A stretch of 44,484 bases of DNA, taken from positions 1 to 44,484 of the forward strand of contig JAIBCE010000021.1 in assembly GCA_019694315.1 (NCBI GenBank), given 5' to 3'. Below are positions 31,278 to 40,057 of this stretch, one piece after another. Positions within the stretch are counted from its first letter, which is position 1. Each line of letters starts with the position of its first letter. The position numbers and the translations under genes were made by a program. The notes under the pieces are model-generated. The model made no database searches, was not told where the DNA came from, and saw only the letters and a list, made by a program, of their open reading frames with translations. The DNA comes from Sandaracinaceae bacterium (GTDB lineage Bacteria; Myxococcota_A; Polyangia; Polyangiales; Sandaracinaceae).

Positions 31278-31754
31278 ATGAATGCCAGTCAGAACAACGC
31301 TCGTCGCGTCGCGATCATCTGCTCTCACGGCGGTCTCGACGAGGCCTATCCGTCTCTCATCCTGGCCAATGCAGCACGCCAGTCGGGCATCGATGCCTTC
31401 GTGTTCTTCACGTTCTGGGGCCTGGACGTGATCACCGAGAGCAAGCTCGATCACCTGCACGTCAACATGGTGGGCAATCCCAGCGCGCCCGTGCCCACGA
31501 TGCTCGCGGGTCTGCCGGGCATGGAGAGCCTCGCCGGCTCCATGATGATGAAGCAGATGAAGGAGCTCGAGCTGCCGACCGTGCGCGAGTTCCTCCAGAT
31601 CCTCGACGAGGCGGGCGCGGAGCTCTACGCGTGCGAGCTCGCGATGAAGATGTTCAAGCGCGAGAAGAAGGATCTGGCCAAAGAGGTGAAGGACGTGATC
31701 ACGGCCGGTGACTTCTACGATCTCGCAGAGGGTGCGCAGATCATCTTCACCTGA
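31278..31754 (+). CDS. DsrE/DsrF/DrsH-like sulfurtransferase
   Basis: 158 residues from ATG at 31278 with CAGGAG upstream. DsrE-fold features: IICSHGGLDEAYPSLILANA, DAFVFFTFWGLDVI, a Met-rich loop (GMESLAGSMMMKQM), and the persulfide-carrying Cys119 in LYACELAMKMF. A second Cys is at 15. DsrE-type proteins receive and pass sulfane sulfur, often to TusE/TusA. It follows the fusion gene by 42 bp and completes a three-gene sulfide oxidation/relay unit. No sulfur dioxygenase, rhodanese or rDsr genes lie nearby, so the final sulfur acceptor is not in this window. Confidence 0.88.
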   Translation: MNASQNNARRVAIICSHGGLDEAYPSLILANAARQSGIDAFVFFTFWGLDVITESKLDHLHVNMVGNPSAPVPTMLAGLPGMESLAGSMMMKQMKELELPTVREFLQILDEAGAELYACELAMKMFKREKKDLAKEVKDVITAGDFYDLAEGAQIIFT

Positions 31755-31876
31755 TCGCGGATCGAGAGGCCTGTCCCTTCGGCGCCGAGATCGACCCATG
31801 GAATAGGACGATCGCACCAGCGCCGATCCCGACGGTCACCCCTGACGCGGCGGGCTCGTACGCTACGCTCCGCTCC

Positions 31877-33286
31877 ATGTCGGACGCGCAGCGGCTGAGT
31901 CGGAGAGCGGCAGTGTGGCTGGTGCTGTCGAGCGCCTCTGTCGCGGCGTGCGATGGCGGCCAAGCCATGGACGCAGGGGCGCACGAGGACGCACGCGCCG
32001 TCGACGCGGGCGCCACGACGGACACGGGCGCCACGACGGACACGGGCTCCACGGCGGACGCGGGGCCGATCACCGACACCGGCACGGTCACGGACTCGGG
32101 CACGGCGACGGACTCGGGCACGGACGCGGGGACCGTCACGGACGCGGGCTCGGATGCGGGCTCGGCCGCGGATGCGGGCTCGGACGCGGGGCCGGTCTCG
32201 CGCGCGAGCTGCGACCTCGACAGCGACTGCGCGGGCGGCGCGAGCTGCATCGCTGGCCTCTGCTTCGCGAGCGCCACCGTCTCGGACGCGACGCCCTCGA
32301 TCGGCTCGATCGCGCGGATGGTCGTGGGCGCGGACGCCGACGGAACGCTCCGCCTGCTCACCGTCGACGCGACCGATCACTCGTTCGAGGTCGTGGGACA
32401 TCCCGGCGCCTTCACCGTGACCGCAGGCGGTGTCGCGAGCGACCTCCTGCCGCTCGAGGAGACCGGTCGCGCGGGCACCCTCGTCGCGCACAGCGCGTTC
32501 GCGAGCGCCGACGAGCGCTGGATCTTCGCCGACCAGGTCGCGACGGTGCGAGAGGATCGGCCGATCTACGGCTTCGGCGTCGTCCACGCGCCGGACGGCG
32601 CGATGCACCTCCTCACGACACCGCTCGTCCCGCGCCGCCCCAGCGAGCTCTACGACCCGTATCCGCTCCACCTCTGGACCCTCGTGGGTGGCACGTGGAG
32701 CTCCGAGGAGCTCGTCCGCAACGCGGGCATCGATCGCGACCTCCACGTGCGCCACGAGGCGAGCGGCGCGCCCGAGGTGCTCTACACGGACACCTTCTGG
32801 ATCAAGCGCTGGCGGCTCGAGGCCGCGGGCTGGATGAGCTCCATCGTCTACACGTTCGCGCCCGCGCCGAGCCGCTCGGGCTCGTCGCTCTGGATCGACG
32901 ACGCGCTCGGCCACACCCACCTCGTGCACGTCCTCCACACCGACGCAGGAGACGAGCTCGCGTACGTGGAGCTCGACGACGGCGGGATGGTGCGCGAGGC
33001 GGCGATCGACGGAGCGGGCGTCTACGCCCTCACCGGCACGCTCTCGTTCGACGACGCGGGCGATCTCTTCTTCCTCTCGCTCGGCGAGATCACCTCGCCC
33101 AATCGCCGCCCGTACTCGCTCCACCGCATCGCGACCGACGGCACCGAGCACCGCACGCTCCTCGGCACGCTGCGCACGGACTGGTCGCAGTCCGCAGCGC
33201 TCGCCGTCGCCCCCGACGGCACCGCGACGGTGTTCGTCTACGCGCCCGCGCAGCCGATGGAGCTGCGCACGCTCAGCCCGCGGTGA
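31877..33286 (+). CDS. Large lipoprotein with DTG/DAG linker and beta-propeller-like domain
   Basis: 469 residues from ATG at 31877. Lipobox SVAAC (Cys25). Residues about 30-105 are a repeated Thr-Asp-Thr/Ala-Gly linker. A short Cys-bridged motif follows (CDLDSDCAGGASCIAGLC, about 111-128). The rest, about 340 residues, is repetitive beta structure (phrases such as GAMHLLTTPLV, LGHTHLVHVLH, DDAGDLFFLSL) that suggests a beta-propeller of six or seven blades. No catalytic residues recognised. It stands alone between the sulfur operon and a broken hydrolase gene. A surface binding role is the likeliest. Confidence 0.75.
   Translation: MSDAQRLSRRAAVWLVLSSASVAACDGGQAMDAGAHEDARAVDAGATTDTGATTDTGSTADAGPITDTGTVTDSGTATDSGTDAGTVTDAGSDAGSAADAGSDAGPVSRASCDLDSDCAGGASCIAGLCFASATVSDATPSIGSIARMVVGADADGTLRLLTVDATDHSFEVVGHPGAFTVTAGGVASDLLPLEETGRAGTLVAHSAFASADERWIFADQVATVREDRPIYGFGVVHAPDGAMHLLTTPLVPRRPSELYDPYPLHLWTLVGGTWSSEELVRNAGIDRDLHVRHEASGAPEVLYTDTFWIKRWRLEAAGWMSSIVYTFAPAPSRSGSSLWIDDALGHTHLVHVLHTDAGDELAYVELDDGGMVREAAIDGAGVYALTGTLSFDDAGDLFFLSLGEITSPNRRPYSLHRIATDGTEHRTLLGTLRTDWSQSAALAVAPDGTATVFVYAPAQPMELRTLSPR
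31960..32195 (+). repeat. In-gene repeat encoding a TDTG/TDAG linker
   Basis: Short near-repeats such as GCCACGACGGACACGGGC (two exact tandem copies at about 32010-32045), ACGGACTCGGGC and GCGGGCTCGGATGCG encode alternating Thr-Asp-Thr-Gly and Ser-Asp-Ala-Gly. The repeats keep frame. Confidence 0.8.
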
Positions 33287-33344
33287 TCGGGGACCACTTC
33301 GTCACGAGCGAGCGTGTCGGCAGGTGTGCTCGACGAGCACCTCT

Positions 33345-34042
33345 TCAGAGCGAGGCGAGCACCGCTCTTCGGAGCGCGAGCTCGCGCGGGTCGCTGTTCA
33401 GCCAGAACCCCATGCGGTTCGGCACGTACGCGAAGCCGATGCCCCGGTCCGGGTCCGCATAGCCGAACGAGCCGCCCGCGCCCGGCGTGCCGAAGGAGCG
33501 CGGACCGAACGAGAACGTGCGCGTGGAGCGCGAGAAGCCGAGGCGGTAGAGCGTGTCGACGTGGAGCACGCGGTCGCGTGCGCCGTGTCGCGGCGCGGTG
33601 GCCGGGGCCGTGAGCTCGTCCATCACCTTCGGGGTGACGCCGAGGTCGCGCCCGCCGGTGGCCATCATCCCGTAGAGGCGCGCGATGGCGCGCGCGCTGC
33701 CGACCCCGTTGCTCGCTGGCAGCTCCACGGCGCGGAGCGCGGGCTTGCCGAGGTCGGCGGCGTTCTCGATCTTCGGGTTGGCGAACGCGCGCGCCGCGAG
33801 CGAGCGCTTGCGCATCATCGCGAGCACGAAGCGAGGCGGCAGCGAGCGCGGGTGAAGGAGCAGGGCGCGCCGCTCCGCGCGTCCCGTACGCCGCCCCACA
33901 GATCGACCACGACCTCGCCGCGCCGTACCACCGAGCACGCGGCTCCGAGCTCACCGCGCTCGGCGAAATTGGCCGCGAAGACGTCGCGCACACGCTCGAA
34001 GCCCCGCGCGACCGTTCCCTGGATCTCTGCTCGTGTGCTCAC
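33345..34042 (-). pseudogene. Serine beta-lactamase-like hydrolase, disrupted by deletion and frameshift
   Basis: The start is intact: MSTRAEIQGTVARGFERV leading to VVDLWGGVRDARSGAP from ATG 34042. After about 60 residues the frame breaks (stop at 33815). In another frame, ending at 33345, the family's C-terminal part continues (LPASNGVGSARAIARLYGMM, PRSFGTPGAGGSFGYADPD, FAYVPNRMGFW). The roughly 150-200 residues that should lie between, including the catalytic SxxK and the YxN region, are absent. It can no longer be an active serine hydrolase. One internal deletion that also shifted frame would explain it. Confidence 0.8.
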
Positions 34043-34123
34043 GCCCGAGAGGATAGCCGTGGCGGCTCGCCAGTGCTGAGGCTCGATCCGCGCGCCGAGT
34101 GGCGGAAGCGTAGGTCCTCGCGA

Positions 34124-34924
34124 TCAGAGCTCGAGGCGGATCGAGAGGCCGGCGTCAGCCCCCTCGGCCGCAGGCAGGACGCGCAGCGAGAGCGGCGCGG
34201 GGTCGGGGCGCGCTCGGCGCGTGGCGCGGAGATCGGTGACCTCCAGCTCCGTGGTCTCGTTCGAGAGAGAGATCCCGATCATGAGCACACCGACGACCTG
34301 GAGGATCAGCGAGGGGATCCCGAAGGCGAGGGCGGCGACCCAGCTCTGTGAGACGAAGCCGTAGGTGATGGAGCCCACCACGGGCACCAGGCTGATCGTC
34401 GCGGTCGGGGCGCTCGACGGGTTGCCGAGGACACCGATCGCAGTGCCGATCCACCCGAGCGCCCAGCCGGCGTCGAACACGCCCAGAGAGAGGGCGATGA
34501 GGGCCTCGTCTTCTCCGCGGGACACCCGCACGCTCGCGCGCGCCCGATCGGGGTGAGTGGCCTGCGAGGGCCACGACGAGCCCAGGTGGGGAGCCCGCGC
34601 CGAGGTGCTCGGCTCCGAGGTGCTCGGCTCCAACATGCTCGGAGGCCACGGGCTCGGCGGTGCGGTGCTCTCGATGCTCGGCACGCAGTCCTCGCCGTGC
34701 TCGACGAGCCCCACGGGACACTCGGGCACTCCCGTACAGCGATCGAGCTCCGCAGAGCGCGTGAGCCCGGGCCAAGGGCATGGAGCACGGGGCCCCGCGA
34801 GCTCCTGACCCGCTAGAGAAGACTGATCACAGGCTTCTGGGGAACGGCACTGCGCCCACGCCGACGTGCTGACGAGAGAGACGAGGCCGGCCATCGCGAC
34901 GAAGAGGCAGGCGCGACGCAACAC
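34124..34924 (-). CDS. Exported CCWPGQ-family protein, diverged module (copy 3)
   Basis: 266 residues from GTG at 34924, one base after the stop of its upstream paralogue. Signal peptide to ASAWAQ (about 24). The Cys module has lost the CC pair (CPWPGL in place of CCWPGQ) but keeps the second half (CTGVPECPVGLVEHGEDCV). A Ser/Pro linker with a repeated EPSTS unit follows, then GEDEALIALSLGVFDAGWAL, two or three hydrophobic segments, LSNETTEL and the end GADAGLSIRLEL. The membrane part is clearly homologous to the neighbour (GEDEGLIMAAFIVFDVGWIL, FSNETTEL, GDAGLTLSMSF). It arose by tandem duplication. Function unknown. Confidence 0.72.
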   Translation of the reverse strand: MLRRACLFVAMAGLVSLVSTSAWAQCRSPEACDQSSLAGQELAGPRAPCPWPGLTRSAELDRCTGVPECPVGLVEHGEDCVPSIESTAPPSPWPPSMLEPSTSEPSTSARAPHLGSSWPSQATHPDRARASVRVSRGEDEALIALSLGVFDAGWALGWIGTAIGVLGNPSSAPTATISLVPVVGSITYGFVSQSWVAALAFGIPSLILQVVGVLMIGISLSNETTELEVTDLRATRRARPDPAPLSLRVLPAAEGADAGLSIRLEL

Positions 34925-34925
34925 G

Positions 34926-35879
34926 TCAGAAGCTCATCGAGAGGGTGAGTCCCGCGTCACCGCCCTGCACGGCGGGCGAGAGGGTCGCGGAGAGGCCCTG
35001 ATCCGTCTGGAGCAGGCGAAACCCGAGCTCCGTCGTCTCGTTCGAGAACGCGATCAGCGACATCACACCGCCGACTGCATTCAAGATGAGCGCTGGGATC
35101 GAGAAGCCGATGCCCCAGCCCGACGAGTGGAACGCGCTCGACGGCGTGGTGAACGCAGAGGCCATCGCGCCGCCGAAGGGCGCGAAGCTCCAGGCCCATC
35201 CGCCGCACGAGACGCGGCGCCCGGGCGAGGTGCCCGAGAAGGTCGTACAGCCACCGCCCTGCGCCTCGTCGATCAGCGTGCCCAGCCAGCCGAGGATCCA
35301 GCCCACGTCGAAGACGATGAAGGCGGCCATGATGAGACCTTCGTCCTCGCCGCTCACCGTCACCGCGGATTGCCGTGGTGCCGCGATGTCTCCCGCCACA
35401 CGAGGCCACTGCGCAGCGCTCTCCGCGAAGCGCCTGCGACTGCTCGCCCCGCTCGCATAGCTCGAGGGGATGCTCGAGACGGGGGGCGGCAGGGCGCCTT
35501 GCGTCGGCTCGGGGACGACGCTCGGGAGCGCCATCGACGTCGCGACGCACGCATCGCCGTGCTCCACGAGCGAGGCCGGGCAGTCGGGCGCGCCCACACA
35601 GCGGCCGACCGCCTCCGAGAATTGCTGGCCCGGCCAGCAGCAGCGCCCGCTCACGCGGAGGCGCCCCTCGGCGCACGGACGCTCGGCGGTCTCCGTGGGC
35701 TGGCTCGAGGCGGGGAGCTCTTGCGCGCGCGTCGACGTGCTGGCGAACAGCAAAACACCCAAGACACCCACCACACCCAACACACCCGACACGCTCGACA
35801 CGCTCGACACGCTCGACGCGCTGTTCCCCGCGACGACGCGCGAGGACCTGCTGGCGCACCCCGATCCTCGCGGGCTCAC
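34926..35879 (-). CDS. Exported CCWPGQ-module protein (copy 2)
   Basis: 317 residues from GTG at 35879. The GTG overlaps the lipoprotein stop as GTGA, the same junction as 23705-23708; the much longer frame upstream is a shadow. The signal region is unusual (SASSVSSVSSVSGVLGVVGV) and ends near STRAQ. One full module (CAEGR...CCWPGQ...CVGAPDCPASL...GDACV) is followed by a linker, then GEDEGLIMAAFIVFDVGWIL and further hydrophobic segments interrupted by a Cys loop (GGGCTTF...RVSCGG). It contains FSNETTEL and ends QGGDAGLTLSMSF. Paralogue of the genes at 34124 and 23705. Second gene of a three-gene leftward operon. Confidence 0.75.
   Translation of the reverse strand: MSPRGSGCASRSSRVVAGNSASSVSSVSSVSGVLGVVGVLGVLLFASTSTRAQELPASSQPTETAERPCAEGRLRVSGRCCWPGQQFSEAVGRCVGAPDCPASLVEHGDACVATSMALPSVVPEPTQGALPPPVSSIPSSYASGASSRRRFAESAAQWPRVAGDIAAPRQSAVTVSGEDEGLIMAAFIVFDVGWILGWLGTLIDEAQGGGCTTFSGTSPGRRVSCGGWAWSFAPFGGAMASAFTTPSSAFHSSGWGIGFSIPALILNAVGGVMSLIAFSNETTELGFRLLQTDQGLSATLSPAVQGGDAGLTLSMSF
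35752..35822 (-). repeat. Simple repeats encoding the signal-peptide core of CCWPGQ copy 2
   Basis: On the coding strand TCGAGCGTG occurs three times in a row (Ser-Ser-Val), followed by GGTGT-rich near-repeats (Gly-Val-Leu). The hydrophobic core of the signal peptide is therefore built from short tandem repeats of 9 bp. Confidence 0.85.
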
Positions 35880-36259
35880 GGGCGCACCTCGATGGCGTTC
35901 GACACCGCGGTCGCCACGCGCAGGTACTCCTCTCGGAGTCGGCCCGAGAGGTGGAGATCCTCGCCCACACGCTCGACGGCAGGGCCCTCGGGCACGACGG
36001 ACACGTAGCCTTCGCGGAAGCACTGCACGCGGAACTGCGTGGCGCCGCTCCGATCGCTGCGGGCGATCACGACGAAGCTCCCTTGCTCGGGTCGGAGCTG
36101 CGTGGGCTGATACGAGAGCGTCCGCACGCCGCGGAGCGCGTCGTCGAAGATCTCCGGATCGCCCGCGCGGCCGGGGCCACCACCGAGGATCGGCGTCCGC
36201 TGCGCGCCGCACGCGACGAGGAAGACGACGAGGATCCCGAGCCCGAGGGAGCGTCCCAT
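35876..36259 (-). CDS. Small lipoprotein, partner of CCWPGQ protein (copy 2)
   Basis: 127 residues from ATG at 36259. Lipobox LVAC (Cys17). The mature domain aligns along its length with the 23298 lipoprotein: ALRGVRTLSYQPTQL / VLSGVQALGYVPTSV, QFRVQCFREGYVSV / QLRVQLYREGWVSV, LREEYLRV / LANEYQAF, ending IEVR / IEPR. It keeps the same GTGA junction with the following CCWPGQ gene. The GGAGG directly abuts the ATG, which is tight spacing. Divergent from glycerol kinase across 112 bp. Confidence 0.75.
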   Translation of the reverse strand: MGRSLGLGILVVFLVACGAQRTPILGGGPGRAGDPEIFDDALRGVRTLSYQPTQLRPEQGSFVVIARSDRSGATQFRVQCFREGYVSVVPEGPAVERVGEDLHLSGRLREEYLRVATAVSNAIEVRP

Positions 36260-36371
36260 CCTCCGAGGATCGCCGCGCGACGAGCGAGGCGAAAGGGGAT
36301 TCGCACGACGCTCGATTCGCACGAGGCTGGGGGCGTGAGGTCGCGCGGTGATCTCTGGTATGCCTCTGCCC

Positions 36372-37859
36372 ATGACGCGCCACCTCCTCGCGATCGATCA
36401 GGGCACCACGGGCTCGACCGTTCTCCTCCTCGCCACCGACGGCCGTGTGCTCGGCCGCGCGACGAAGGAATTCCCGCAGCACTTCCCGCAGCCGGGCTGG
36501 GTGGAGCACGCGCCGGGAGAGATCTGGGAGAGCGTGCTCTCGGCGCTGCGCGCGGCGTATGCGGCCGCGAGCGAGACGCCGAGCGAGTGCCTCGGCATCG
36601 GCATCACGAACCAGCGCGAGACGACGGTGCTCTGGGATCGCGCGAGCGGTGTGCCCGTGCACCGCGCGATCGTGTGGCAGGACCGCCGCACCGCCGATCG
36701 TTGTCGCGCGCTCAAGGACGAAGGCCACGAGGCGCTCTTCCGCGAGCGCACGGGCCTCGTGCTCGATCCGTACTTCAGCGGCACCAAGATCGCGTGGATC
36801 CTCGATCACGTGGACGGCGCGCGCGCCCGCGCCGAGAAGGGCGAGCTCGCGTTCGGCACGATCGACACGTTCCTCGTGTGGAAGCTCTCCGCGGGCGCTG
36901 CGCACGTGACCGACACGTCGAACGCGTCGCGCACGCTGCTCTTCGATCTCCACACGCGCGCGTTCTCGGACGAGCTCTGCCAGGTGCTCGGCGTGCCGAG
37001 GGCGGTGCTCCCGAAGGTGGCCTCGAGCTCCGAGGTGTACGCGACGACGAAGGGCGTGCCGGGCCTGCCCGATGGCCTTCCCATCGCGGGCATCGCGGGC
37101 GATCAGCAGAGCGCGCTCTTCGGTCAGACCTGCTTCGCGGAGGGCGACGCGAAGTGCACCTACGGCACGGGCGCGTTCCTCCTCGTGAACACGGGCGAGC
37201 GCATCGTGCCCTCGAAGAACGGCCTCGTGACGACGGTGGCGTGGACGCTCGGCGGCAAGACGCACTACGCGCTCGAGGGCTCGAGCTTCATCGCGGGCGC
37301 GGCGGTGCAGTGGCTGCGCGATGGGCTCGGTCTCATCGGCAAGAGCGCCGAGGTGGAGGCGCTCGCGGCGAGCGTGCCGTCGAGCGACGGCGTGGTGTTC
37401 GTGCCTGCGCTCTCGGGGCTCGGCGCGCCGTACTGGGATCCGGATGCGCGCGGCGTGATCAGCGGCCTCACGCGAGGCACGACCAAGGCCCACCTCGCGC
37501 GCGCCACGCTCGAGGGTGTGGCCTTCTCGGTGGCCGATCTGGGCCGCGCGATGGAGGCCGACATGGGCAGCCGCATCGCGCGCCTGCGCGTCGATGGCGG
37601 CGCGAGCGAGAACGGCCTCCTCATGCAATTCCAGGCCGACGTGCTCGACGTGACGATCGATCGCCCCGCGAACGTCGAGACCACCGCGCTCGGCGCGGCC
37701 TACCTCGCGGGCCTCGCCGTGGGCGCCTTCGACGGCCTCGACGCCGTCCGCAAGGCCCACAAGGTCGCGCGCACGTTCACCCCCTCGATGAGCGAGCCCG
37801 ACCGCAAGGCCCACCTCGCGCGCTGGGCCGACGGCGTCCGCCGCACCCGCTCGAGCTGA
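36372..37859 (+). CDS. glpK: Glycerol kinase (FGGY family)
   Basis: 495 residues from ATG at 36372, which gives the usual short N-terminus before AIDQGTTGS; an ATG at 36360 would add four residues. FGGY motifs are in order: DQGTTGS (phosphate loop), [99 protein letters not shown] and LGAAYLAG. All match glycerol kinases, which make glycerol-3-phosphate from glycerol and ATP for lipid synthesis or catabolism. No glpF or glpD is adjacent, so it is a single-gene unit. Confidence 0.95.
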   Translation: MTRHLLAIDQGTTGSTVLLLATDGRVLGRATKEFPQHFPQPGWVEHAPGEIWESVLSALRAAYAAASETPSECLGIGITNQRETTVLWDRASGVPVHRAIVWQDRRTADRCRALKDEGHEALFRERTGLVLDPYFSGTKIAWILDHVDGARARAEKGELAFGTIDTFLVWKLSAGAAHVTDTSNASRTLLFDLHTRAFSDELCQVLGVPRAVLPKVASSSEVYATTKGVPGLPDGLPIAGIAGDQQSALFGQTCFAEGDAKCTYGTGAFLLVNTGERIVPSKNGLVTTVAWTLGGKTHYALEGSSFIAGAAVQWLRDGLGLIGKSAEVEALAASVPSSDGVVFVPALSGLGAPYWDPDARGVISGLTRGTTKAHLARATLEGVAFSVADLGRAMEADMGSRIARLRVDGGASENGLLMQFQADVLDVTIDRPANVETTALGAAYLAGLAVGAFDGLDAVRKAHKVARTFTPSMSEPDRKAHLARWADGVRRTRSS

Positions 37860-37955
37860 GCGAGCGAGTGGCCCGCTCTTCGGTGTCGCTCTCCAGAGCG
37901 CCGTCGCCGTCCATGGGCGGGCGTTTGCCGGAGGACGTGCCATGGTCGAGGTCAC

Positions 37956-39131
37956 ATGCGGACAACCTCGGGGACTCTGCTCGCGCTGTCGCTCGCGAGC
38001 TTCGGCGTGGGCTGCTCTTGTGACGAGAACCTCGGCGCCGACGCGGGCCCATCGCTCGACGCTGCCGAGCCACCGGACGCCGTCGGGATGAACGACGACG
38101 CCGCGCGCGCGGACGCTGGCACCGACGCGGCGTCGTCGGCGGACGCTGCCTCGGATGCGGCGACCGACGGCGGTGGTGATGCGGGCACGGTGTTCCACTA
38201 CGACTGCGGGGCGTTCTCCGAGGCGAGCGGATGGGTGGTGCGCGAGGGCTACCGCGCCGTCGTCGTCGCCGACGTGGCCGATGGGCTCTCGGAGCCTGTG
38301 GCCGTGACCTTCGCCGAGGGCGCGTACGGAGGGATGCTCTTCGTGGTGTCGTCGGGCAGCGACACGGTGCATCGCGTCGACGTGGCGACGGGCACGACGA
38401 CGGCGTTCACCACGGGCGCTGCGTGGGGCGCGACCGCGCCGTCGGTGCTCACGACGATCATGTGGGACGCGACCGGCGTGCTCGACGGCGCGCTCTACGT
38501 GGGCGATCAGGGCGGCGATGGCGACGCCGACAGCGTGCTCTACCGCGTGGCGAGCGACGGCACCGCGAGCGTGGCGACGCGCGCGCCGGGCGCCGGGCTC
38601 GACGACATCTACGCGCTCACGTTCTCGCCGCCGGGGTCTGCCTATCCGCCGGGCCTCTACCTCGCCGGAGATACCGACGGCAGCGGTGTCGACTGGGGCG
38701 TGTTCGACGGGACGACGGTGAGCGCGTTCTCCGAGGTCACGGGCGTCGAGGGCGCGTCGTTCGATCCCACGGGCCTCTACGGAGGAAGCCTCTGGGCCTC
38801 GCGCCCTGGTGGCGGTGGCTACGCGGGCGACGCCTCGATCACGCCGATCTCGGCGGCGGGCGTGGCCGGCACGCCGATCTTCATGGGCGACACGGGCATC
38901 CACGCGGTGACCTTCTCGGAGCGCGGGACCTTCGGCGCGCGCATGTACGCGGCCAGCTGGTCGACGGGATCGCTCTTCGAGATCGCGCCCGAGGGCACGA
39001 GCACGACGCTCGCGACGGGCCTCTCGCTCACCAACTACGACGGCAACATCCTCGCGGTCTCGAGCGACGGCGAGGTGATGTTCGTGGCCGACCGCCTCGC
39101 CAACCGCGTGGTGTGCATCGAGCCGATCTGA
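37956..39131 (+). CDS. Lipoprotein with DAG linker and beta-propeller-like domain
   Basis: 391 residues from ATG at 37956. The signal peptide ends at FGVGC (Cys20). Residues about 27-78 are an Asp-Ala-Gly-rich linker. The remaining 310 residues contain repeating strands such as GGMLFVVSSGSDTVHRVDV, GALYVGDQGGDGDADSVLYR and GEVMFVADRLANRVVCIEPI. These recall NHL/SMP-30-type propeller blades, in which loops bind metal or sugar. No complete catalytic set is seen. The overall design parallels the 31877 lipoprotein, but the propeller sequences differ. Confidence 0.72.
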   Translation: MRTTSGTLLALSLASFGVGCSCDENLGADAGPSLDAAEPPDAVGMNDDAARADAGTDAASSADAASDAATDGGGDAGTVFHYDCGAFSEASGWVVREGYRAVVVADVADGLSEPVAVTFAEGAYGGMLFVVSSGSDTVHRVDVATGTTTAFTTGAAWGATAPSVLTTIMWDATGVLDGALYVGDQGGDGDADSVLYRVASDGTASVATRAPGAGLDDIYALTFSPPGSAYPPGLYLAGDTDGSGVDWGVFDGTTVSAFSEVTGVEGASFDPTGLYGGSLWASRPGGGGYAGDASITPISAAGVAGTPIFMGDTGIHAVTFSERGTFGARMYAASWSTGSLFEIAPEGTSTTLATGLSLTNYDGNILAVSSDGEVMFVADRLANRVVCIEPI

Positions 39132-39136
39132 CGCGG

Positions 39137-39244
39137 CTCGATGGCGCTGCGCGGATCCTCGATGGCACTGCGCAGATTCCCAGGGGCAGATTCCCAGGGG
39201 CAGATTCCCAGGGGCCGATGCCCAGGGGATCGGATTCGCAGGGG
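39137..39244. repeat. Intergenic minisatellite: 21-bp pair followed by 14-bp tandem units
   Basis: Two 21-bp units CTCGATGGC(G/A)CTGCGC(G/A)GAT(C/T) (39137-39178) run into three exact copies of CAGATTCCCAGGGG (39173-39214), a diverged fourth (CCGATGCCCAGGGG, to 39228) and a last ATCGGATTCGCAGGGG (to 39244). The units are contiguous with no spacers, so this is not CRISPR. It fills most of the 174-bp gap before the UPF0158 gene. Confidence 0.9.
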
Positions 39245-39305
39245 CGACTTCGTGCGCGGGGCTGCTACCATCGCCGGTCCCGGTTCCTCCGACCTCTAGA
39301 GACCC

Positions 39306-40028
39306 ATGGCCGACGAACAGAAGACCACCCCCAACGCGCCCCCCAGCGGGCCCCTGCGCAAGGTGCCGATCGCGTGGGAAGCGCTCGAGGATGCGTTCGA
39401 GAACAACGCTCCGGCCGTGCACTCGTACCTCCACCTCGAGAGCGGCGAGGTCGTGCGCATCGTCGATGGCGTGGCCGATCCGACGATGCACCAGCGCGTC
39501 TCGGGCGACGCGAACTATCTCCGCGTGGATCCCGTCAGCTCGCGCGAGCAGTACCGCTGGATGGAGCGCTTCATCGCCACCGTCGAGGAGGGTGAGCTGC
39601 GCGACAAGCTCGTGCAGGCGATCGACGGAAAGGGCGCGTTCCGCCGCTTCAAGGACGTGCTGATGACGTTCCCGGTGGACCGCGAGCGCTGGTTCACCTT
39701 CCGCTCCGAGCGCCTGCGTGCGTGCATGGAGCAGTGGCTCGGCGCGCACTCGATCGAGGCCGTCGCGCGCACCGAGTGGCACGTGCCCACGGCCGACGAG
39801 ATCCAGAAGCCCGTCGAAGAAGAGAAGCCGGCGCGTCGTGTGCGCGCGCTCGCGGTGGAGCAGCAGCGTCGTCGCATCCAGGAGCTCGCGGAGCTCCTGC
39901 CGGCGCGCGAGCTCGACGCGGCCGTGGCGTTCCTCGAGTTCCTGCGCGAGCGCAAGCACCTGCCCCGCACGCGCGTGAAGGTCGAGGGCGAGCGCGAGGT
40001 CGATCTGGACACGCCCGAGCCCGAGTGA
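39306..40028 (+). CDS. UPF0158 family protein
   Basis: 240 residues from ATG at 39306. Family features of UPF0158 are visible in the middle: HSYLHLESGEVVRIVDG, RWMERFIATVEEGELRDKL, GKGAFRRFKDVLM and RWFTFRSERLRACMEQWL. The family's function is not known. A C-terminal extension (about 150-240) is charged and helical, with EQQRRRIQELAELLPARELD followed by a second helical block, and may be a dimerisation segment. The stop is 30 bp ahead of the SurA-like gene start, so it is likely the first gene of a run reaching 42310. Confidence 0.8.
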   Translation: MADEQKTTPNAPPSGPLRKVPIAWEALEDAFENNAPAVHSYLHLESGEVVRIVDGVADPTMHQRVSGDANYLRVDPVSSREQYRWMERFIATVEEGELRDKLVQAIDGKGAFRRFKDVLMTFPVDRERWFTFRSERLRACMEQWLGAHSIEAVARTEWHVPTADEIQKPVEEEKPARRVRALAVEQQRRRIQELAELLPARELDAAVAFLEFLRERKHLPRTRVKVEGEREVDLDTPEPE

Positions 40029-40057
40029 GCGGAGGGCGGGGCGTCGCGGAGGCGCGA

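Noticed and set aside
39173..39244. Possible CRISPR array
   Set aside because: Units of 14 bp are contiguous with no spacers and there are no cas genes, so it is a simple tandem repeat.
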